A stretch of DNA of 64,000 nucleotides from Pseudomonadales bacterium (GCA_022827905.1 JAJEIQ010000064.1:49362-113361); one strand, 5' to 3'; shown: positions 35,067 to 44,342, counted from the first letter of the stretch. The notes: a model not told the origin generated them from the letters alone. Translations and numbers: made by a program.

Positions 35067-36062
35067 GTGGCAAGCGCCAATGAACAGGTCGTGCTGGTAG
35101 AGCGCCCCCAAGGCGTGCCGGTGCCGGGCGACTTCGGCGTGCGGCGCATCGACGAGCCGGGGGGTGAGGGCCTGTTGTGCGAGACCCTCCACATCTCCCT
35201 GGACCCCTACCTGCGCGCACGCCTGAGCGGCCGGCACATCAGCGGGCCGATCGCGCCGGGCGAGCCGATGTCGAGCGAAATGGTGCTGCGCGCCTGCGAT
35301 GTGGGGGACGGCGTTCGCGAAGGCGATCTCGTGCGCGCTTTCGGACCCTGGCAGCGCCGCGTCCGCCTGCCGGCTGAAGCGTTGACGCCGATTCCCCAAG
35401 GCATCGATCCGCCGTCGCTTGCGCTCGGTGTGCTCGGCATGCCGGGGCTGACCGCCTACGCCGGCATTGAGCGGCTGCTGCAGCCGGCGAAGGGCGACGT
35501 GCTGGTGGTCTCGGCAGCCGCCGGTCCGGTCGGCGCCACGGTCGGCCAGCTTGCGAAGTCCCGCGGCGCGAGAACGGTCGGCATCGCCGGAAGCGAAGCC
35601 AAGTGCGCCTGGCTGCTCGAGGAGGCGGGCTTCGACGCCGCCATCAACTACAGGGCCACGCCGTTGCGCGATGCCCTGGATGCGGCCTGCCCCGACGGCA
35701 TCGACCGGTACTTTGACAACGTGGGCGGCGATGTCCTGCAGGCCGTCATCGAGCGGCTGGCCCTCAATGCCCGGGTTGCGCTGTGCGGGTTGATGGACCA
35801 GTACAACTCCGATAAGCCGCCGCCAGGGCCGAATCCCGCGCTCGTCATCGGGGCGCGGGCAACCCTTCGCGGCCTGGTCGTGTACGACCACGAGGACCTG
35901 CGCCCGCAAATGGAGTCGGAACTGCAGCCCATGCTGCGGTCGGGACGGCTTGCGTTCAGGGAGGATGTCGCCAGCGGCTTGGAGGCGGCGCCGGCCGCAT
36001 TCTGCAGGCTCATGGCCGGACGGAACTTCGGCAAGGCGATCGTTCGGGTCGCAGCCGGGTAG
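35067..36062 (+). CDS. MDR-family NADP-dependent oxidoreductase (CurA/leukotriene reductase-like)
   Basis: A 331-residue zinc-independent medium-chain reductase, reducing activated C=C bonds with NADPH. The N-terminus ANEQVVLVERPQGVPVPGDFGVRRID, LHISLDPYLRARLSG, the GMPGLTAYAGIERL segment, the nucleotide loop AAAGPVGATVGQLAK and DRYFDNVGGDVLQAV are all typical. The GTG at 35067 gives the conserved N-terminus; its Shine-Dalgarno lies in the 3' arm of the upstream hairpin. Confidence 0.88.
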   Translation: MASANEQVVLVERPQGVPVPGDFGVRRIDEPGGEGLLCETLHISLDPYLRARLSGRHISGPIAPGEPMSSEMVLRACDVGDGVREGDLVRAFGPWQRRVRLPAEALTPIPQGIDPPSLALGVLGMPGLTAYAGIERLLQPAKGDVLVVSAAAGPVGATVGQLAKSRGARTVGIAGSEAKCAWLLEEAGFDAAINYRATPLRDALDAACPDGIDRYFDNVGGDVLQAVIERLALNARVALCGLMDQYNSDKPPPGPNPALVIGARATLRGLVVYDHEDLRPQMESELQPMLRSGRLAFREDVASGLEAAPAAFCRLMAGRNFGKAIVRVAAG

Positions 36063-36097
36063 GGGCGAACGAAGCCCCGCGCGGTACCGGCGCCGGG

Positions 36098-37522
36098 CTA
36101 GCCGTTCCCGGACTCCTCATAAGCACTGATCGGCAAAGGCGTTCCGGTCTGAACGAGCAACGCCTGCTTGCGCACGAAGCGCAGCAGCGCGCTCGGCCCG
36201 GCCCGGGAGCGGCCGAGGCCGGATGCGCCGAACGACTCCTTCTCCACATCGCCGACCTCCGCGGTCAGTCCGCCGTCGTTGACGCTGACGGCGCCGGCCC
36301 GCAGTTGCCGGGCCACCGCCAGCGCATGGGACTCCTCGCCAAGCACGGCGGCCGACAGGCCGAACTCCGAGTCGTTCGCCAGGCGGACGGCGTCCTGGTC
36401 GTCGGCAAAAGGCATGACCGGAATGACCGGCCCGAACGTCTCCTCGCGGAACAGCAGCATGCCGTGCCGCACGCCGGTCACGACCACCGGGGCGCACCAG
36501 GCGCCGCGCTCCCCGCGTCGCACGCCGCCGCAGTGCAGGGTTGCTCCCCCCGCTTGGGCGTCCGCCAGCTGGGCCTGCACACGGTCTGCCTGCGCCGGGT
36601 CAATGAAGGGGCCCAAGTGTCCGCCCTTCCGTTCCCCGTCGGTCAGCCGCACCGCCTCGGCCGCAGCCACCAGCCGTTGGACGAACGGCACGTACAGGGC
36701 GTCGTGCACGTAAACCCGCTCGATCGACTGGCAGGCCTGCCCGGTGGCCACCACGGATGCCCGCAAAGCGACCCGGACCGCCGTGTTCAGGTCCGCATCG
36801 GCCAGCACGATCAACGGATCCTTGCCCCCCAGCTCCAGAAAGGCTGGAATCAGGCGCCGGCCCGCCTGGGCGCCCACCGTGCGGCCGGTTGGGACGCTGC
36901 CCGTGAAGCAAACGGCATCCACGTGCTCGACGATGGCGGCGCCCGTGTCCCCGGCGCCGAGCGTGAACTCCAGAACCCGGGCCAGTTCGGGAACCGCCTC
37001 CACGGTCCGCGCCAGCGGCTCGACGAACCGGGGCGTGACCTCGCTCGGCTTGGCGAGGACGGCGCAGCCCGCCGTCAGGGCCGGCAACGCGTCGATCATG
37101 ACGAGCAGCAGCGGGAAGTTCCACGGCCCGATCACCCCGACGACGCCGAGCGGCGTCAACTGGTGCTCGTAGCGGACGCTGGGCGCCACCTCGGAGAACC
37201 CGGACGACCGCGCACCCAGCAGTTCCGGCGCCTTCTCCGACCAGTAGCCGATGCGCCGCACGCTGCCTTCAAACTCCGCATGGGCCAGCCCGATCCGGCC
37301 TGTGTCCTCAGCCAGGGCCGCCACGATCTCGGCGCGGGCGCCCTCCAGCTGCCCTCGCCAGCGTCGCAGAACCTCCGTCCGCCCGGTCAGGCCGAGGGCG
37401 CTCCACTCGGCCTGGGCACCAGCAAGTTTTGCCGCCGCGACAACGATTTCGTCGGGTGTCCGGGCTTGGGCCCGGTACGGCGCGCCGCCGCGCGGATGGG
37501 CCGCCGTGAAGAAGTTAGTCAT
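36098..37522 (-). CDS. Aldehyde dehydrogenase
   Basis: A 474-residue NAD(P)-dependent aldehyde dehydrogenase. The oxyanion Asn is in GPWNFPLLL, the NAD loop FTGSVPTGR, the general base Glu230 in FLELGGKD and the catalytic Cys264 in [23 protein letters not shown] is at the C-terminal side. It resembles coniferyl- and succinate-semialdehyde-type enzymes, but the aldehyde is not known. Its start codon at 37520-37522 lies against operator-like site B, and it is divergent from the LeuCD-type pair. Confidence 0.92.
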   Translation of the reverse strand: MTNFFTAAHPRGGAPYRAQARTPDEIVVAAAKLAGAQAEWSALGLTGRTEVLRRWRGQLEGARAEIVAALAEDTGRIGLAHAEFEGSVRRIGYWSEKAPELLGARSSGFSEVAPSVRYEHQLTPLGVVGVIGPWNFPLLLVMIDALPALTAGCAVLAKPSEVTPRFVEPLARTVEAVPELARVLEFTLGAGDTGAAIVEHVDAVCFTGSVPTGRTVGAQAGRRLIPAFLELGGKDPLIVLADADLNTAVRVALRASVVATGQACQSIERVYVHDALYVPFVQRLVAAAEAVRLTDGERKGGHLGPFIDPAQADRVQAQLADAQAGGATLHCGGVRRGERGAWCAPVVVTGVRHGMLLFREETFGPVIPVMPFADDQDAVRLANDSEFGLSAAVLGEESHALAVARQLRAGAVSVNDGGLTAEVGDVEKESFGASGLGRSRAGPSALLRFVRKQALLVQTGTPLPISAYEESGNG

Positions 37523-37538
37523 AATGACGTATCATTAT
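37521..37538. promoter_or_regulatory. Operator-like AT-rich palindrome, site B
   Basis: ATAATGACGTATCATTAT: perfect ATAATGA/TCATTAT arms around a CGTA centre. It overlaps the start of the aldehyde dehydrogenase gene and lies 27 bases before the LeuC-type ATG. It matches site D at 12 of 14 central positions. Confidence 0.62.
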
Positions 37539-37564
37539 ATCTAATCCAGCCCGGTGATCCCTCG

Positions 37565-38932
37565 ATGCCGCGAACCCTCTTCGACAAGCTCTGGGACAGC
37601 CACCGCATCGCCTCGGACGAGAGCGGGGAGGACCTGCTGTACGTTGACCGGGTCTGCCTGCACGAGCGCACCGGAGGCATTGCGCTGGAGTCGCTCGAAG
37701 CGCGGGGCCTGCCCGTCCGGCAGCCCGGACAGGCCTTCTGCACCATGGACCACGTCGTGGACACCCGTCCCGGCCGGGGCGACCGCACCTCGATACCCGG
37801 CGGCGAGGCGTTCATCGCGCGCACCCGCCGGGGCGCCCGGGCGTTCGGCATCCGCACATTCGACATCGGCGACGCCGAACAGGGCATCAGCCATGTCGTC
37901 AGCGCCGAGCAGGGCATCGCGCTGCCGGGGCTGAGCCTGGTCTGTCCCGACTCCCACACCTGCACCTTGGGGGCGCTCGGCGCCCTGGCCTTGGGCGTCG
38001 GCACCACCGAGGCGGAGCATGCGCTCGCCACCTCCACGCTCTGGCTTGCCCGGCCCGCCAGCCGGGCAGTCGTCGTGGACGGCGTTCTGGACTCCGGGGC
38101 GAGCGCCAAGGACTTGGCGCTCCACCTCATCGCCGAACACGGCGCGGACGGGGCCGAAGGGGCTGCCGTCGAGTTCCGTGGATCCGCCGTGCGGGCGCTC
38201 GACGTGGAATCGCGCATGACGCTTTGCAACATGGCCGTCGAATTCGCGGCGGCCACGGCGCTCATCGCGCCCGATGCGAAGGTGTTCGACTACGTCATGG
38301 GCCGGGCCCACGCCCCGCCCGAACTGCCCCTCGACGACTGGCGGCGGCTACGCTCCGACGACGGAGCGCGTTTCGAGCGGACCATCCGCATCGACGCCGC
38401 CGCGGTCGACGCCCGGGTCACTTGGGGAACGTCCCCCGCCCAGGGCGCGGGCGTCACCGGCCGCGTGCCCGCGCCGCGGGACGGCGACGCGCAACGCGCC
38501 TTGGACTACGCCGGCCTGTCCCCGGGCGACCTCCTGAGCGAGGTTCCCGTCGACGCCGCCTTCATCGGCTCGTGCACCAACGCCCGGCTTTCCGACCTGA
38601 GAAGAGCCGCGGCGGTGCTGAGGAACCGGCGCGTGGCGCCGGGCGTCGCCGCGATTTGCGTGCCCGCATCGACCCCGGTGAAGCGGGCCGCCGAGGCGGA
38701 AGGCCTCGACCGGATTTTCCGGGACGCCGGATTCGAGTGGCGGGAGTCGGGCTGCTCCCTTTGCTTTTACGCAGGTGGCGAGGGCTTTGCGCCAGGCCAG
38801 CGGGTCATAAGCACCACAAACCGCAATTTCGAGGGCCGGCAGGGCCCCGGCGTGCGCTCCCACCTCGCCAGCCCCGCCGTTGTTGCCGCATCGGCGATTC
38901 GCGGACGCATCAGCACGCCGGGGATGCTCTGA
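37565..38932 (+). CDS. Aconitase-family hydratase, large subunit (LeuC-type)
   Basis: A 455-residue large subunit with a 4Fe-4S site. Landmarks are LLYVDRVCLHE, the FCTMDHVVDT and VCPDSHTCTLGALGALALGVGTTE blocks, IGSCTNARLSDLRRAA, and ESGCSLCFYAGGEGFAPGQR. LeuC-type enzymes isomerise isopropylmalate, but catabolic relatives hydrate dimethylmaleate, citraconate or maleate. No leuA or leuB lies nearby and the genes around it are catabolic, so I favour hydration of a substituted maleate. The ATG at 37565 follows site B. The small subunit starts two bases after the stop. Confidence 0.88.
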   Translation: MPRTLFDKLWDSHRIASDESGEDLLYVDRVCLHERTGGIALESLEARGLPVRQPGQAFCTMDHVVDTRPGRGDRTSIPGGEAFIARTRRGARAFGIRTFDIGDAEQGISHVVSAEQGIALPGLSLVCPDSHTCTLGALGALALGVGTTEAEHALATSTLWLARPASRAVVVDGVLDSGASAKDLALHLIAEHGADGAEGAAVEFRGSAVRALDVESRMTLCNMAVEFAAATALIAPDAKVFDYVMGRAHAPPELPLDDWRRLRSDDGARFERTIRIDAAAVDARVTWGTSPAQGAGVTGRVPAPRDGDAQRALDYAGLSPGDLLSEVPVDAAFIGSCTNARLSDLRRAAAVLRNRRVAPGVAAICVPASTPVKRAAEAEGLDRIFRDAGFEWRESGCSLCFYAGGEGFAPGQRVISTTNRNFEGRQGPGVRSHLASPAVVAASAIRGRISTPGML

Positions 38933-38934
38933 CC

Positions 38935-39564
38935 ATGGAGCCCTTCACCCGGCACACCGGCGTTGCCGCGCCGCTGCTCAAGGCCAACATCGACACGGAC
39001 GCGATCATTCCGTCGCGGGAGATGCGGCGCGTCTCCCGACACGGGCTGGCCGAGGGGCTGTTCGCCAACTGGCGCTACGCCGATGCCGGGGCGCGGCGGC
39101 CCGACCCGACGTTCCTGCTGAACCAGTCCGCCTACGCCGGGGCGAGCATCCTGCTCGGCGGCGCCAACTTCGGCTGCGGCTCGTCCCGGGAGCACGCCGT
39201 CTGGGCGCTGGCGGAGTTCGGCATGCGGGTGGTCGTGGCGCCGAGCTTCGGCGCGATCTTCCAAAAGAACTGCATCGCCAACGGACTGCTGCCCGCAGTC
39301 GTTGCCGAAGGCGAGGTGAACGCGCTCGCCCGGTGGGTCGAATCGGACCCCGCGCGCCACCGGCTCACGGTTGACTTGGTCGAAACCACTATCCACGCCG
39401 GAACCGGAAAAACGCCGTTTGCCATCGCCGAAGCCCACCGGTTCCGGCTGATCGAGGGCCTGGATCCCATCCGCTACACGCTTGAGCGGGCGGACGAGAT
39501 CGCCGAGTTTGAGCGGGAACGCTTTGCGGCCCATCCTTGGGTGAGGCTGCCTGAAGGGGCTTAA
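38935..39564 (+). CDS. Aconitase-family hydratase, small subunit (LeuD-type)
   Basis: A 209-residue swivel subunit. It has the LLKANIDTDAIIPSREMRR substrate loop, NFGCGSSREHAVWALAEFG and FGAIFQKNCIANGLLPAVV, all diagnostic for LeuD. It starts two bases after the large subunit and forms a heterodimer with it. The long C-terminal portion matches LeuD proper rather than the shorter archaeal type. Confidence 0.9.
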   Translation: MEPFTRHTGVAAPLLKANIDTDAIIPSREMRRVSRHGLAEGLFANWRYADAGARRPDPTFLLNQSAYAGASILLGGANFGCGSSREHAVWALAEFGMRVVVAPSFGAIFQKNCIANGLLPAVVAEGEVNALARWVESDPARHRLTVDLVETTIHAGTGKTPFAIAEAHRFRLIEGLDPIRYTLERADEIAEFERERFAAHPWVRLPEGA

Positions 39565-39628
39565 GCCATTGCGGGGCGTTCCAGTCCCGCGAGCGGGCGG
39601 ATGGTCCGCCTCGCGGGCGGCGTCCGAA

Positions 39629-40981
39629 TCAACGATCCGCGAGTCCGTCGGCCAGCGCCCGCCGGTACAGGCGCAGGGTGACGGGCGCCAGCAGGAGCAC
39701 CGGCAGGCCAAACACAGCCGGCAGAACGGCGATGCTGTAGCGCACCCCGTCGATGCCAAACACCCAGTCGTTCAGCGCGCCGACCAGGGTGGGTCCGAAC
39801 ATCAGCCCGGACAGGCTGATCGCCATGTAGTAGAGCGCGACGGTCTGCGCGCGGATCCGCGCCGGCACGATGTTGAGCAGCGCGGTGACGCCGGTGGCGG
39901 TGATGAAGGCGAATCCGACGTTGGACAGCGAGAGCACGGCGAACGCCAGCCAGGGATTGTCCAGCAGCGGGCCGATCACCGCCGGGGGCAGTGAGATGCA
40001 CAGCCCCAGAACGGCGATGCGCATGGGCGCATCCTCGAACCCCCGGACCGTGTAGCGGTCCGACAGCCAGCCCGCGAAGTTCACCGACAGCGGCCCCAGC
40101 ACGATGAGGGTGATGCCGTTGACCAGCGCGAACTGCGCCACCGACCAGCCGAACGTCCGGTCGAAGGTCACGGCGAGCCAGCCGTGGCTGTACGCGACGA
40201 TGGTCATGTAGCAGAAGATGGAGGCGAAGCTCAAGTACGTCGTGGCGTGGCGGCCGACGTGGGCGAACATGTGCCCGAGATGGGCGTGCGGCTGCTGCGG
40301 ATCGGCCACGATGCGCCGGGGCTCCCGCAGCCCGAGAAAGAGCGCCGACAGCAGCAGCCCCGGCAGGCCGACGATCAGAAACGCCAGCTGCCAGGGCGCG
40401 ACCGGGCCGATGAGCGGCAGCGTCGTCTGCCCGCTGGCGTTCGCCCAAGCCAACACGGCCGCCCCCAGCAGGGAGGCTAGGCCCATGCCGAGCGAGATCG
40501 CGCTTGAGTACACGGCAATCGGCTTGCCGCGCCGCTCCTGCGGAAACGAATCGGCGATCATGGACATGGCGCAGGGGCTGAGCGTCGCCTCGCCCACGCC
40601 GACGGACATGCGGGCGATGAACAGCTGCAGGAAGTTGCGCGCCAGGCCGGAAAGGGCCGTGGCGGCCGACCAGACCGCGATGCCCGCGGCCACGATCCAG
40701 GTGCGCCGGCCTCGGTCCGCCAGGTAGCCGAGCGGCAGCCCCATGGTGGCGTAGAAGATGGCGAAGGCGGGGCCGAGCACCAAGCCGATCTGCAGGTCCG
40801 AGAGGCCGAGGTCGCTCTTGATGGGATCGATCAGCAGCCCAAGGATGTAGCGGTCCACGAAGGAGACCACGTAGGCGATGGTCAGCAGGCCGACCATGTA
40901 CCAGGCGTGCGTTGCCCGAGGGTACTCCCCCGGGGCGGCCTCCCCGGCGTCCGCTGTCGTTGGCGCCGTGTCTGCGGCCAT
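39629..40981 (-). CDS. MFS transporter (spinster-like)
   Basis: A 450-residue 12-helix major facilitator protein. The first helix VGLLTIAYVVSFVDRYILGLLIDPIKSDLGLSD is characteristic of the spinster-like/hexuronate branch, and the loop-2 motif is GYLADRGRRTWIV. It probably brings the block's substrate or an intermediate across the inner membrane. It is last in a leftward unit with two VOC genes and a DUF1330 gene, headed by site C. Confidence 0.88.
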   Translation of the reverse strand: MAADTAPTTADAGEAAPGEYPRATHAWYMVGLLTIAYVVSFVDRYILGLLIDPIKSDLGLSDLQIGLVLGPAFAIFYATMGLPLGYLADRGRRTWIVAAGIAVWSAATALSGLARNFLQLFIARMSVGVGEATLSPCAMSMIADSFPQERRGKPIAVYSSAISLGMGLASLLGAAVLAWANASGQTTLPLIGPVAPWQLAFLIVGLPGLLLSALFLGLREPRRIVADPQQPHAHLGHMFAHVGRHATTYLSFASIFCYMTIVAYSHGWLAVTFDRTFGWSVAQFALVNGITLIVLGPLSVNFAGWLSDRYTVRGFEDAPMRIAVLGLCISLPPAVIGPLLDNPWLAFAVLSLSNVGFAFITATGVTALLNIVPARIRAQTVALYYMAISLSGLMFGPTLVGALNDWVFGIDGVRYSIAVLPAVFGLPVLLLAPVTLRLYRRALADGLADR

Positions 40982-40982
40982 G

Positions 40983-41429
40983 TCAGTCCTTCTCCTTCGG
41001 TACGGTTAGGATGCGGTAGAGCACAGTGAGGTTGCCGTCCGCATCGAGAACGCCCACTTCGCGGCCGGTGCGCCCGTCGTGGGTGTGGAGCGCCTCCTCG
41101 CGCATCACCTCGAAGCCGCGCGCCCGCGCTTCCTGCACCACGCCGTCGATGTCGGCGCACTCGAGGACCAGCGCCGCGCGGCGGGGGCTGGCCTGGCGCT
41201 GCAGGCCGGGGACCTCGGTGAGGGCCATGACCCGGGGCTGTCCCGGCAGGCTCAGGACCGCGAACCCGACCTCGGCGGACCGGTCGATGTCGAACACCTC
41301 GTGGGAGTAGCCCGCCGCCTGCGGCGCCTTGGTGAAGGCCACTTCGAATCCGAGGACGTCGCGATAGAAGGACAGGGCGCGCTCCAAGTTCGCGACAAGG
41401 TAGTTGGCGCGTTGAAACCGCAGCGTCAT
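40983..41429 (-). CDS. VOC family protein (glyoxalase/dioxygenase fold), copy 1
   Basis: A 148-residue single-chain VOC protein with paired beta-alpha-beta-beta-beta modules: ANYLVANLERALSFYRDVLGFEVAF opens the first and ALVLECADIDGVVQEARARGFEV the second, with LDADGNLTVLY at the C-terminus. These folds host glyoxalases, ring-cleaving dioxygenases and epimerases. GGGAAGCG precedes the ATG at 41429. No substrate can be assigned. Confidence 0.85.
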   Translation of the reverse strand: MTLRFQRANYLVANLERALSFYRDVLGFEVAFTKAPQAAGYSHEVFDIDRSAEVGFAVLSLPGQPRVMALTEVPGLQRQASPRRAALVLECADIDGVVQEARARGFEVMREEALHTHDGRTGREVGVLDADGNLTVLYRILTVPKEKD

Positions 41430-41448
41430 TTCGCTTCCCCAAACGGCC

Positions 41449-41955
41449 TCACGCGGCCGGCTCCTCGATGCGGGTGACCTCGTTGCACTCGAGGAAGTGG
41501 CCGTCCGGATCGAACAGCGAGACCCCGAGCAGGTGCCGGGTCTCGCCGCGGGCGCCGCGCGTTGACCAGGCCCGCGGCCCGGAGTGCAGGCGCGCGCCGA
41601 CTTCCTCCGCCCGGCGGGCCAAGGCCGCGGCATCGGCGGTTTCGACGACGAACACGGGCATGCCGTAGGTCACCTCCCGGGGCGGGGGCGGCGCCGGCCA
41701 TGGCGGGTCGAGCCACTGCAGGAGGCCGATCATTCCGACGTTCGGGTGGTTGGCCCGCATGATCACGAGGTGGGTCCGGTCGCCGGCCTTGCCGGCGGCC
41801 AGGCCATCGCCGTCCAGCACGAATTCGGTGTCCATCCAGACCCTCATGCCGAGCACGTGCTCGTAGAACCGCCGGCTCGCCGCCATGTCGCGCACGATGA
41901 GCGTCGTGCGCTTGACGATGGCGCTGCCCGCATCGGTGCCGGCGCTGTCGTCCAT
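41449..41955 (-). CDS. VOC family protein, copy 2
   Basis: A 168-residue VOC protein. VKRTTLIVRDMAASRRFYEHVLGMRVW opens the first module, VFVVETADAAALARRAEEVGA the second, and VSLFDPDGHFLECNE ends it with the usual acidic metal ligand. It resembles the lipoprotein VOC at 42366 (RQTLIVRDIEKSLRLYRDAIGMEV), suggesting recent duplication within the block. It lies between copy 1 and the DUF1330 gene. Confidence 0.85.
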   Translation of the reverse strand: MDDSAGTDAGSAIVKRTTLIVRDMAASRRFYEHVLGMRVWMDTEFVLDGDGLAAGKAGDRTHLVIMRANHPNVGMIGLLQWLDPPWPAPPPPREVTYGMPVFVVETADAAALARRAEEVGARLHSGPRAWSTRGARGETRHLLGVSLFDPDGHFLECNEVTRIEEPAA

Positions 41956-41961
41956 GCCCGC

Positions 41962-42258
41962 CTACCCCTCGACCAGCAGCACCTGGCAATCGGCGATTCC
42001 CTCCCGGAGCCGGCGCGCCTGCGCGTACTCGGGGGAGTTCCAGAAGGCCAGTGCGGCGGCCCTGTCGGGCCACTTCGAGATCACCAGCGAACCGCCCGGG
42101 TGCTCGCCTTCGAGGACGTCGAGGCCCGGCGCGCGGACCAGGTACTCGCCGCCGAACCGCTCCGTCAACTCGGCCGCCGCCGCCCCGTAGCCGCTGATGA
42201 ACCGCTCCCGGTCGGCCAGCTGCGCGGTGATCACCAAGTAGGCCGCCACTTCCGCCAC
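41962..42258 (-). CDS. DUF1330 family protein
   Basis: A 98-residue dimeric alpha-beta barrel-type protein of DUF1330, with AAYLVITAQLADRERFISGYGAAAAEL, GGEYLVRAPGLDVLEG and the ISKWPDRAAALAFWNSPEY motif. Members have no confirmed catalytic role but often accompany degradative genes. It starts at a GTG with AGGA just upstream. It is the first gene of a leftward unit, 18 bases from site C. Confidence 0.85.
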   Translation of the reverse strand: MAEVAAYLVITAQLADRERFISGYGAAAAELTERFGGEYLVRAPGLDVLEGEHPGGSLVISKWPDRAAALAFWNSPEYAQARRLREGIADCQVLLVEG

Positions 42259-42275
42259 CTCATGTCCTGAACATA

Positions 42276-42297
42276 AAAGACATATTAATATATCTTT
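42276..42297. promoter_or_regulatory. Operator-like AT-rich palindrome, site C
   Basis: A 22-bp palindrome with core GACATATTAATATATC (42279-42294), which is the exact reverse complement of the site A core, and outer AAA/TTT arms. It lies between the DUF1330 start and the 3' end of the VOC lipoprotein gene, 18 bases upstream of the DUF1330 GTG. Confidence 0.7.
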
Positions 42298-42365
42298 AAG
42301 TCTTTTGCGCGGAGGTCTGCCACGGCATTAGCGGCATGGGCCGCGCTCTCCGCGCCAGCAGGCCG

Positions 42366-43028
42366 TCAGTGAATCGGATCGAGCGGCTGGTTGAACTCCA
42401 CTAGGAATCCATCGGCATCGTAGAAGCGGGTGACATTGACCCGGATGATGCTGGTGCCGTCGTAGGACGGGTACTCCGTGTATCTGGGCCCGCCGATGAC
42501 TTCAACGCCTTCCGTCGCCTCGATCTTCGGCCAGCGTTCGTCAAGCTCGGTGGTGTTGAACAAAAGCACCGAGTTCCCCGGCGTGAATCCCTCCTTGCGC
42601 ACCGGCTTGGCGTGGGCCGGGTGCTCCGGGTTGTTGTGTTCGTAGTCCACCAGCCCGAGCACGCCAATGAACTCATCGCTGGCTTTGAGGAAGACCAGGC
42701 GGATCTGCTGCTCGCGCGCCTCCGTGGCGTGCGGCCGGCGGATGATGTTGTCGTAGATGACCTCCATGCCGATCGCATCGCGGTACAGGCGCAGGGACTT
42801 CTCGATGTCCCTGACGATCAGCGTCTGGCGCCTGAGCGTGAGTGGGTGGGTAGCCTCGTGCGAGCCGAATCCGGCTTCGGATCCCGCCTTGCCGTCGTTG
42901 TCGGCGACCGGCCCCGTGCAGCCGGCGACCGCCATCAAACCGGCAGCGCACAGCAGGGCTTGGGTCTGGCGTAGCCGCCGCCGCCCTGCTGAGGACCGAG
43001 TCGCCTTGGATTTTTCATATTCCGTCAT
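42366..43028 (-). CDS. VOC-fold lipoprotein
   Basis: A 220-residue VOC protein with a lipoprotein signal, which is unusual for this fold. The N-terminus has a basic run, then ALLCAAGLMAVAGC with lipobox VAGC (Cys near residue 37). The mature part begins near RRQTLIVRDIEKSLRLYRDAIGMEVIY and ends with FYDADGFLVEFNQPL. It would work in the periplasm or on the outer membrane. GGGAG precedes the ATG at 43028. Confidence 0.83.
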   Translation of the reverse strand: MTEYEKSKATRSSAGRRRLRQTQALLCAAGLMAVAGCTGPVADNDGKAGSEAGFGSHEATHPLTLRRQTLIVRDIEKSLRLYRDAIGMEVIYDNIIRRPHATEAREQQIRLVFLKASDEFIGVLGLVDYEHNNPEHPAHAKPVRKEGFTPGNSVLLFNTTELDERWPKIEATEGVEVIGGPRYTEYPSYDGTSIIRVNVTRFYDADGFLVEFNQPLDPIH

Positions 43029-43060
43029 TGTCAATCTCCCATTCACTGGCCTAGGCAGGC

Positions 43061-44269
43061 TCAAGCCGCGGTGATCACCCCATCGGACAGGAGCGCCTCG
43101 ATCGCCTCCTGGGTGCAGCCCGAGCGCTCGGCCGCCAAGCGCGAGCCGGCACCGGCGGCGGGCAGGTCGTGGCGCAGGCCGAGGCGGGCACCGTTCATTT
43201 CCAACGGCAGCTTGGGCAGCCGCGCCCGTTCGCCGCGCCGTTCGCCGTCCGTGACGTGGACGTCCACTAAGCCGTCCGCCGCCAGGTGCGGATCGTCGAA
43301 CAGGTCCGAGGGCCGGTTGATTTCGGCGAAGGGCAGCCCGGCCCGCTCGAGCATCCGCACCGCCCGGTCCCGGGGCAGCCGGCCAAACAGGTCGACCAGC
43401 GCCGGCAGGAACCGGTTCCGGTGCTCGGTTCGGCCGTTGTTCGTCGCCAGCGACGGATCGGCGGCCAACTCGTCGAGGGCAAAGTGCTCGCAGAAGGCCC
43501 GCCACTGCGTGTCGCTGACCACGGCGACGAACAGCTTTTCCCCATCCGCGCACTCGAACAGGTCATAGACCGCCCAGGCGGAACGCCGCACGGACATCGG
43601 CGGCGGCGCTTCGCCGAGGACGACCTCCTGGGCCATGTGCTGGCCGACCAAAAACGCCGTGGTCTCGAACAGGGCGCTGGTGACGAGCTGGCCCCGGCCC
43701 GTCGTGCGGCGCTGGTTGAGCGCGGCGAGCACGCCGATCACGCCGAACATGCCCCCGGCGATGTCGATCACCGAGGAGCCCGCCCGCATCGGCCGGTCCG
43801 GCAGGCCGGTCATGTAGGCGAGCCCACCAAGCATCTGGGTCACTTCGTCGAGGGCGGCGCGCGCTTGGTACGGGCCGCTCAGGAATCCCTTCAGGCTGCA
43901 GTAGACGAGCCGTTCATTGCGTGACGACAGCGCCTCGTAGCCGAAGCCGAGCTTGTCCATGGCGCCCGGCCTGAAGTTCTCGATCAGCACGTCGGCGCCG
44001 TCGACGAGGCGGTGGACGAGTTCCCGTCCCTGGGGGCGCTTGAGGTCCGCGCAAAGGCTGTGCTTGTTGCGGTTGTACATCGCGAAGTAGCCGCCGCCGG
44101 AGCCCTTGAGGCGCCGCGTGTTGTCCCCGCCCGGCGGTTCCACCTTCAGCACGTCGGCCCCGAGGTCCGCGAGGATGACGCCGGCGGCGGGGCCCATAAC
44201 CATGTGCGAGAACTCGATCACCTGGAGGCCGGCCAGGGGCAGGGCGGTCGCGTCGGGCGTTCGTTCCAT
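43061..44269 (-). CDS. CaiB/BaiF family III CoA-transferase (copy 2)
   Basis: A 402-residue CoA-transferase with LQVIEFSHMVMGPAAGVILADLGADVLKVEPPGGD, RNKHSLCADLKRPQGRELVHRLV, VLIENFRPGAMDKLGFGYEAL and the catalytic Asp in LDEVTQMLGGLAYMTG. GGAGG stands before the ATG at 44269. It is divergent from the HMG-CoA-lyase-like gene across site D. A family III transferase followed across the divide by a CoA-dependent lyase suggests activation followed by cleavage. Confidence 0.9.
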   Translation of the reverse strand: MERTPDATALPLAGLQVIEFSHMVMGPAAGVILADLGADVLKVEPPGGDNTRRLKGSGGGYFAMYNRNKHSLCADLKRPQGRELVHRLVDGADVLIENFRPGAMDKLGFGYEALSSRNERLVYCSLKGFLSGPYQARAALDEVTQMLGGLAYMTGLPDRPMRAGSSVIDIAGGMFGVIGVLAALNQRRTTGRGQLVTSALFETTAFLVGQHMAQEVVLGEAPPPMSVRRSAWAVYDLFECADGEKLFVAVVSDTQWRAFCEHFALDELAADPSLATNNGRTEHRNRFLPALVDLFGRLPRDRAVRMLERAGLPFAEINRPSDLFDDPHLAADGLVDVHVTDGERRGERARLPKLPLEMNGARLGLRHDLPAAGAGSRLAAERSGCTQEAIEALLSDGVITAA

Positions 44270-44342
44270 CCGGTTTCCTCCGCTGCTCCGCCGATGTCCG
44301 GCATCGGGCGGGCGCTGGCGATTCAATGCGGGAAATGACATT

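Noticed and set aside
36305..37564. A long open frame upstream of the LeuC-type gene that would add about 420 residues
   Set aside because: It runs antisense through the aldehyde dehydrogenase gene, has no domain pattern, and the LeuC N-terminus begins normally at 37565.
37565..39564. LeuCD as part of leucine biosynthesis
   Set aside because: No leuA or leuB is nearby, and the pair sits in a catabolic block under an operator-like site shared with degradative operons.
42366..43553. A 395-residue protein starting at 43553 in the frame of the VOC lipoprotein
   Set aside because: The extra N-terminal part is antisense-like sequence within the CoA-transferase gene; the lipoprotein signal with a good ribosome site starts at 43028.
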